A stretch of DNA of 9,763 nt from CAISIP01 sp039934375. Lineage in GTDB: Bacteria; Pseudomonadota; Gammaproteobacteria; Burkholderiales; Burkholderiaceae_C. The DNA is taken from the NCBI GenBank assembly GCA_039934375.1, contig JBDTMH010000176.1, positions 1 through 9,763 of the forward strand, written 5' to 3'. The notes beneath the pieces were generated by a model. That model saw only the letters and a list, made by a program, of their open reading frames with translations, was not told the origin of the DNA and searched no databases. Made by a program: the position numbers and the translations under genes. The number at the start of each line of letters is the position of its first letter. The stretch's first letter is position 1. Of the stretch, positions 6,105-9,763 are shown in pieces.

Positions 6105-7256
6105 ATGAAATTGCTTCGTCGTACGCTAGTGGCTTCCCTGGCCCTCGCCCTGGGCAGCCTGGCGGGTACTGCCCACGCACAGGTCACCCTCAACGTGATC
6201 AGTGGCGGCTCCCAGAACATGGTCGACTACGTCACCGATTATCTCGGCCCGTTGTTCGAGAAACAGAACCCGGGCGTCAAGGTCAGTGTGGTCGGCACCG
6301 GCCCGGATGACGCCGGTTCGCAGAAGATGATGGAGAAACTGCAGGCCCAGAAAAGCGCCGGCTTGGCCACCTGGGATACCGATGTCATCGTGCCCAACCA
6401 GCAAAAGACTGGCGAGATGGTGCGCGACGGTCTGCTGCTCAAGTACCGCGACAGCATTCCGACTGGCAAATATGCTGTCAGTCAGGCAGCCAAGATGGCG
6501 CTGGGCGTCGATGTCGACGGCTACGTGATGCCGATGTTCGAAAGCCAGACTGCGCTGGCCTACAACCCCGACCTGATCAAGAATCCGCCCTCGTCGTACG
6601 ACGAATTGCGCAGCTTTGTCGCCAAGAATCCCAAAGCCTTCGGCTACAACGGCATCAAGGGTGGCATGTCGGGTGTGGCCTTCGTGGTCGGCTGGATGTA
6701 TGCCTATGGCGGCAATGCGCAGGCGATCCAGCAAGGCCCCTACGACCCCAAGATGGCCGCAGGCTGGCAAAAGGCTTTTGCGGACCTGAAGAGTTTCAAC
6801 CAGCAGGTGGTTTTCACCCCGGGCAACGCCGGCACGCTGGACATGCTCAATCGCGGCGAGATCGCGATGGGGCCGGTCTGGGTCGACATGTTCCAGACCT
6901 GGAAAGCCGAGGGACGCCTGCCGCCCAACATGAAGCTCAAGATCCTCTCACCCGGCATGCCGGGACAGCCCTACTACTACGCCATTCCGGCCAAGGCCAA
7001 GAACGTTGAACTGGCCAAGAAGTTCATCGCGCTGGCGACCAGTCCGCAAGTGCAGGCCGATGGCATCGTCAAACGTTTCAACTGGTACCCCGGCATTGAT
7101 GCCAATGTCGTCAAGCCGGCGCTCGACGCCAAGACATGGAACCAGTTGTTCGTGGACGTGACGCCTGCAGATCTGGCCAAGAACGGCAAGCCATTCCCGC
7201 TGGCACCCTATTTCAAGGACCTGCGCGAACAATATGAATCCCAGGTCCAGAACTGA
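6105..7256 (+). CDS. ABC transporter periplasmic substrate-binding protein, family 1
   Basis: This is a 383-residue secreted binding protein. A signal peptide covers residues 1-25: positive KLLRR, a hydrophobic stretch, then AHA before QV, which fits signal peptidase I cleavage. There is no lipobox cysteine, so the mature protein is probably free in the periplasm. After the first strand (VTLNVISGG) the layout follows the iron/polyamine/phosphonate-like family 1 binding proteins, with no CUT2 (ribose/inositol) type sequence. AGGAG at 6091-6095 lies nine bases before the ATG. The gene is 44 bp downstream of the ATPase. The ligand is unknown; the operon context points to a compound feeding inositol catabolism. 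Confidence 0.9.
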   Translation: MKLLRRTLVASLALALGSLAGTAHAQVTLNVISGGSQNMVDYVTDYLGPLFEKQNPGVKVSVVGTGPDDAGSQKMMEKLQAQKSAGLATWDTDVIVPNQQKTGEMVRDGLLLKYRDSIPTGKYAVSQAAKMALGVDVDGYVMPMFESQTALAYNPDLIKNPPSSYDELRSFVAKNPKAFGYNGIKGGMSGVAFVVGWMYAYGGNAQAIQQGPYDPKMAAGWQKAFADLKSFNQQVVFTPGNAGTLDMLNRGEIAMGPVWVDMFQTWKAEGRLPPNMKLKILSPGMPGQPYYYAIPAKAKNVELAKKFIALATSPQVQADGIVKRFNWYPGIDANVVKPALDAKTWNQLFVDVTPADLAKNGKPFPLAPYFKDLREQYESQVQN

Positions 7257-7277
7257 TCCGGCACGGAGTCCCGCAGC

Positions 7278-8123
7278 GTGAACCGACCGTTCGCAGGGTT
7301 GACCGGCCTGGCCTTGCTGCTGCCAGCCCTGTTGATGGTCGGCCTGCTGTTCGTCTACCCACTGGCGTTCTCGCTCACATACGCGTTTCGCAATGAGCAG
7401 ACCGGCGGCTGGGATCTGGCCAACTTCGCCAAGGCGTTCGACCTGTATGGCGGTGATATCGCCCTGACGGCCGGTGTCACCGTGTTGTCGACCGCGCTGG
7501 TGGGTGTACTGGCAATTGCCATCGCCGGCTACATCATCCTGGGCGAAAACCCCCGCGCCGTCAAGGCGCTGCGCTGGATCTACCGCTGGCCGCTGTTCAT
7601 CCCGTTCGTTGTCGCCGCGCAATTGATGCGCACATTCCTGGCCAAGAACGGCATGCTCAACAACGCCCTGATGTCGCTCGATCTGATTGAACCGCTGCAG
7701 GCCATCAGCCTGCTCGACTGGCGCGGGGTCGTGATCACCTTCGTATGGAAGCAATTGCCATTCGCCGCCTTGCTGATCAGCGGCGCCATGGCAGCCATGG
7801 ACCGCTCGCTGATGGAGTCGGCACGCGGTCTGGGCGCCGGCCGACTGCGCATCCTGATCGAGATCGTATTGCCCCAGGTGCAGGCCACGGTGTGGGTCAG
7901 CCTGATCCTGTCATTTGTCACGATGCTGTCCGCCTTGTCGGTTCCAATGATGATCATCGCCGGCTCGCCCACGCTGCTGACCGTCGACATGGCCTGGCGC
8001 GTCAACTCCTACGGCGACTACGGCGTGGCCAATGCCCTGGGCTTCGTGTCCTTTGCCATGAGTGGCGTTGCGGCCTGGTTTTACCTGCGCCAGGGTTTGC
8101 GTGAGGGGGGCTTGCCAAAATGA
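7278..8123 (+). CDS. ABC transporter permease 1 (PotB-like)
   Basis: This 281-residue inner-membrane protein has about six hydrophobic segments (roughly 8-36, 63-88, 104-122, 150-174, 203-228 and 250-272). The EAA loop that docks on the ATPase is at 180-199 (ESARGLGAGRLRILIEIVLP), with the conserved glycine and the terminal LP. The start is GTG at 7278, with GGAG at 7265-7268 nine bases upstream. It follows the binding protein by 21 bp. Its stop codon overlaps the start of the second permease in an ATGA (8120-8123), so the two subunits are translationally coupled and presumably form a heterodimeric channel. Confidence 0.92.
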   Translation: MNRPFAGLTGLALLLPALLMVGLLFVYPLAFSLTYAFRNEQTGGWDLANFAKAFDLYGGDIALTAGVTVLSTALVGVLAIAIAGYIILGENPRAVKALRWIYRWPLFIPFVVAAQLMRTFLAKNGMLNNALMSLDLIEPLQAISLLDWRGVVITFVWKQLPFAALLISGAMAAMDRSLMESARGLGAGRLRILIEIVLPQVQATVWVSLILSFVTMLSALSVPMMIIAGSPTLLTVDMAWRVNSYGDYGVANALGFVSFAMSGVAAWFYLRQGLREGGLPK

Positions 8124-8947
8124 CCCTCAGCCACTGGCGCCTACCCGGCATCTTCGGCTCGGCACTCAGCGCACTGTTGATCGGCCTGCTGGCCATCGCC
8201 GTGTTCGGCCCGCTGCTGAACATGCTGATCTGGACCATCACCGAAGCCTGGTACTTCCCGGCCAAGTTGCCGGTACGCTGGGGCTTCGCATTCTGGAACA
8301 AGGTATTCCGTCCCGAAGCCGGTGCCATGCGGGCCTTGGCAACCAGTCTGTTGATCGCGGGTCTGACCGTTGCGCTGAGCCTGGCCGTTGCGATTCCGGC
8401 CGGTTACGCCCTGTCGCGGCGCAACCTGCCACTGCGCAGCCTGTTCCTGCTGTTCTTTCTGTTGCCCCAAGCCTTTCCCACCGTCGCTGTGCACATGAAC
8501 ATTGCGCGCATCTTCTACGGCTACGGACTGACCGGCACCATTGGCGGAGTCATGCTCGTGCATGCGATACAGGGACTCGTGTTCGCAGTCTGGATTGCAT
8601 CGGCCTCGTTCGCCGCCATCGGCCCCGAGCAGGTCGAGGCCGCGCGCAACATCGGCGCCACACCACTGCGGGCCTTCATGACGGTATCCCTGCCGCTGGC
8701 GGCCCCCGGCCTGATGGCCAGCGCGATCTTCGTATTCCTGATCTCGCTGGACGAGTTCTCCGGTACGTTTTTTGTCGGTGTGCCCACCGTGCAGACCTTG
8801 CCGCTGACCATGCTGAATGCCGCGATGGAGGGCAACTACCAGATTGCCTCCATCACCGCATTGTTGTTGCTGGTGCCGTCCGTGCTGTTCATGCTGTTCG
8901 TGGAAAAATTTCTCAAGGCGGACGTGCTGGCCAGCGTCGGCAAATAG
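8120..8947 (+). CDS. ABC transporter permease 2 (PotC-like)
   Basis: This 275-residue inner-membrane protein has about six hydrophobic segments. It carries a clear EAA loop at 173-192 (EAARNIGATPLRAFMTVSLP), the docking site for the ATPase, and is the partner of the preceding permease. The ATG at 8120 lies inside the upstream gene's end (ATGA overlap) and is preceded by a strong purine-rich GAGGGGGG at 8103-8110 at a spacing of nine bases. The next gene starts only 31 bp after the stop, so the fused phosphoesterase-kinase is most likely in the same transcript. Confidence 0.92.
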   Translation: MTLSHWRLPGIFGSALSALLIGLLAIAVFGPLLNMLIWTITEAWYFPAKLPVRWGFAFWNKVFRPEAGAMRALATSLLIAGLTVALSLAVAIPAGYALSRRNLPLRSLFLLFFLLPQAFPTVAVHMNIARIFYGYGLTGTIGGVMLVHAIQGLVFAVWIASASFAAIGPEQVEAARNIGATPLRAFMTVSLPLAAPGLMASAIFVFLISLDEFSGTFFVGVPTVQTLPLTMLNAAMEGNYQIASITALLLLVPSVLFMLFVEKFLKADVLASVGK

Positions 8948-8978
8948 CACCGCAGACCTCACCAGTCGCTGTGCCTGA

Positions 8979-9763
8979 ATGGACCCCACCATGCCCGCCC
9001 ACCCCCCGCAGTACTCGCTCTGGTTGTTGCCGCGCGCCGACCACGAAGCGCCATTGGTCGAACATGTCGCGCGCCTGTCAGCGCTGGTCGGCGGCGTCCG
9101 CTTTGAACCCCATGTGACGATCCACGGCGATCTTGCCCTGGGCCTGGACGATTTGGTGGCACTGGCCCGCGAACTCGCCAGTCAGGTGCGACAACAACAC
9201 TGGCCGATCAAGGAGTTGCAAACCGGGGAGCATTTTTTCCGTTGCGTCTACCTGCGGTTCGACGACCATCCCGCATTCGCGCAGCTGCAGTCAGCGGTCG
9301 TTGCGCGGGCTGGGGTGCAGGACGGGCAATCCCCGTTTGCGCACCTGAGCCTGGCTTACGGCGAGCCCCACCCCGACAACGCCAAGTTGTGCGCGGTGCT
9401 GGCCGAAGAATTCGCCGGCAAGCGCATCGTTTTCGACCGCATCGCCGTGGTGCGCTCGTCCAAGGCCGTCCCGATCGCCGAGTGGTCGGTACTGACAACA
9501 TTTCCCCTCTCGCCGAACGACACCTTCGAGCCCGCCACGATGTCCACATTGCATATTCCCGAAGGCCGCCGCCATGACCTCGCCTGCCTCGGACGCCTGG
9601 CGGTCGACCTGTATGCCCAGCAACTGGGCGCGCGGCTCGAAGACGTGTCGAGCTTCGCCAAGTACCTCGGCGGCAGTTCTGCCAATATCGCTTTCGGCGT
9701 TGCGCGACTGGGCCTGCGTGCGGCCATGGTGTCGCGGGTCGGCGATGAACAGATGGGGCGTTT
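8979..9763 (+). CDS. iolC: in-frame fusion: 2H phosphoesterase (cyclic phosphodiesterase-like) + IolC kinase, 3' end beyond window
   Basis: The frame is open from ATG 8979, directly after an in-frame TGA at 8976, to the window edge: 261 codons with no stop. Residues 11-177 resemble plant cyclic phosphodiesterase. They carry the two HxT/S motifs of 2H phosphoesterases, HVTI (45-48) and HLSL (122-125), plus GEHFFRCVYL (83-92). Such enzymes open cyclic phosphodiesters. After a linker of about 10 residues (SPNDTFEPAT), residue 188 onward matches the N-terminus of IolC (5-dehydro-2-deoxygluconokinase). It includes CLGRLAVDLYAQQLGARLED, SSFAKYLGGSSANIAFG with the PfkB sugar-site signature, and VSRVGDEQMGR. 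IolC phosphorylates 5-dehydro-2-deoxygluconate in inositol breakdown. No strong Shine-Dalgarno precedes 8979 or the in-frame ATG 8991. An internal ATG at 9540 could start a separate kinase. The rest of the kinase lies outside the window. Confidence 0.85.
   Translation, partial: MDPTMPAHPPQYSLWLLPRADHEAPLVEHVARLSALVGGVRFEPHVTIHGDLALGLDDLVALARELASQVRQQHWPIKELQTGEHFFRCVYLRFDDHPAFAQLQSAVVARAGVQDGQSPFAHLSLAYGEPHPDNAKLCAVLAEEFAGKRIVFDRIAVVRSSKAVPIAEWSVLTTFPLSPNDTFEPATMSTLHIPEGRRHDLACLGRLAVDLYAQQLGARLEDVSSFAKYLGGSSANIAFGVARLGLRAAMVSRVGDEQMGR
9540..9763 (+). other. IolC kinase domain start; possible alternative internal initiation
   Basis: ATG 9540 (MSTLHIPEGRRHDL) is where a stand-alone IolC would be expected to begin. 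It is in the same frame as the upstream phosphoesterase. Upstream of it only a weak GAG nine bases away resembles a ribosome binding site. If this start were used as well, the locus would make both a fused and a free kinase. Confidence 0.4.

Noticed and set aside
8062..9117. 351-codon plus-strand frame across permease 2 and into the fusion gene
   Set aside because: It is a +1 shadow of the permease with Arg/Ala-rich content, while permease 2 and the 2H domain in their own frames show clear motifs.
1..9763. Insertion sequences, CRISPR arrays and phage genes
   Set aside because: No transposase-like frame, terminal inverted repeats or regularly spaced repeats were seen on either strand.

Overview
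The window is GC-rich bacterial DNA, most likely from a betaproteobacterium in or near the Burkholderiales. This is inferred from the style of the ung and trpC proteins, the class II tRNA-Tyr and the IolC/IolG-type proteins. No marker gene here fixes the genus.

Layout: (1) Positions 1-1762, minus strand, are housekeeping: the 5' part of a tRNA-Tyr gene cut by the window edge, its probable promoter, uracil-DNA glycosylase (ung) and indole-3-glycerol-phosphate synthase (trpC). No trpD, trpG or trpE lies next to trpC. (2) Positions 1870-9763 are an inositol-catabolism accessory locus. An inositol 2-dehydrogenase-like gene (iolG, minus) diverges from a 2-keto-myo-inositol isomerase-like TIM-barrel gene (iolI, plus). 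The latter overlaps tail-to-tail with an RpiR-family regulator (minus). The regulator diverges from an ABC importer operon (plus): ATPase, periplasmic binding protein and two permeases. The operon ends in a gene that runs off the window.

That last gene is the most interesting object. It reads without any stop codon from a 2H-phosphoesterase (cyclic-phosphodiesterase-like) domain straight into the N-terminus of IolC, 5-dehydro-2-deoxygluconokinase. The importer is of the iron/polyamine/phosphonate/UgpC-like architecture, not the sugar-type (CUT2) inositol importer usually seen with iol genes. Together these suggest, as a hypothesis, uptake and processing of a phosphorylated or cyclic-phosphate form of inositol, or of a related cyclitol.

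Regulation: the two divergent promoter regions around iolI and rpiR each carry a nearly identical AT-rich dyad (TAGAAT-N5-TTCT core, 13 of 16 bases identical). A weaker copy sits 30 bp from the second site. They are good candidates for operators of the RpiR-type regulator. The iolG side of the first region carries a separate repeat pair and palindromes with no assigned protein. Functions come from reading motifs in the translated sequence; no database search was run.
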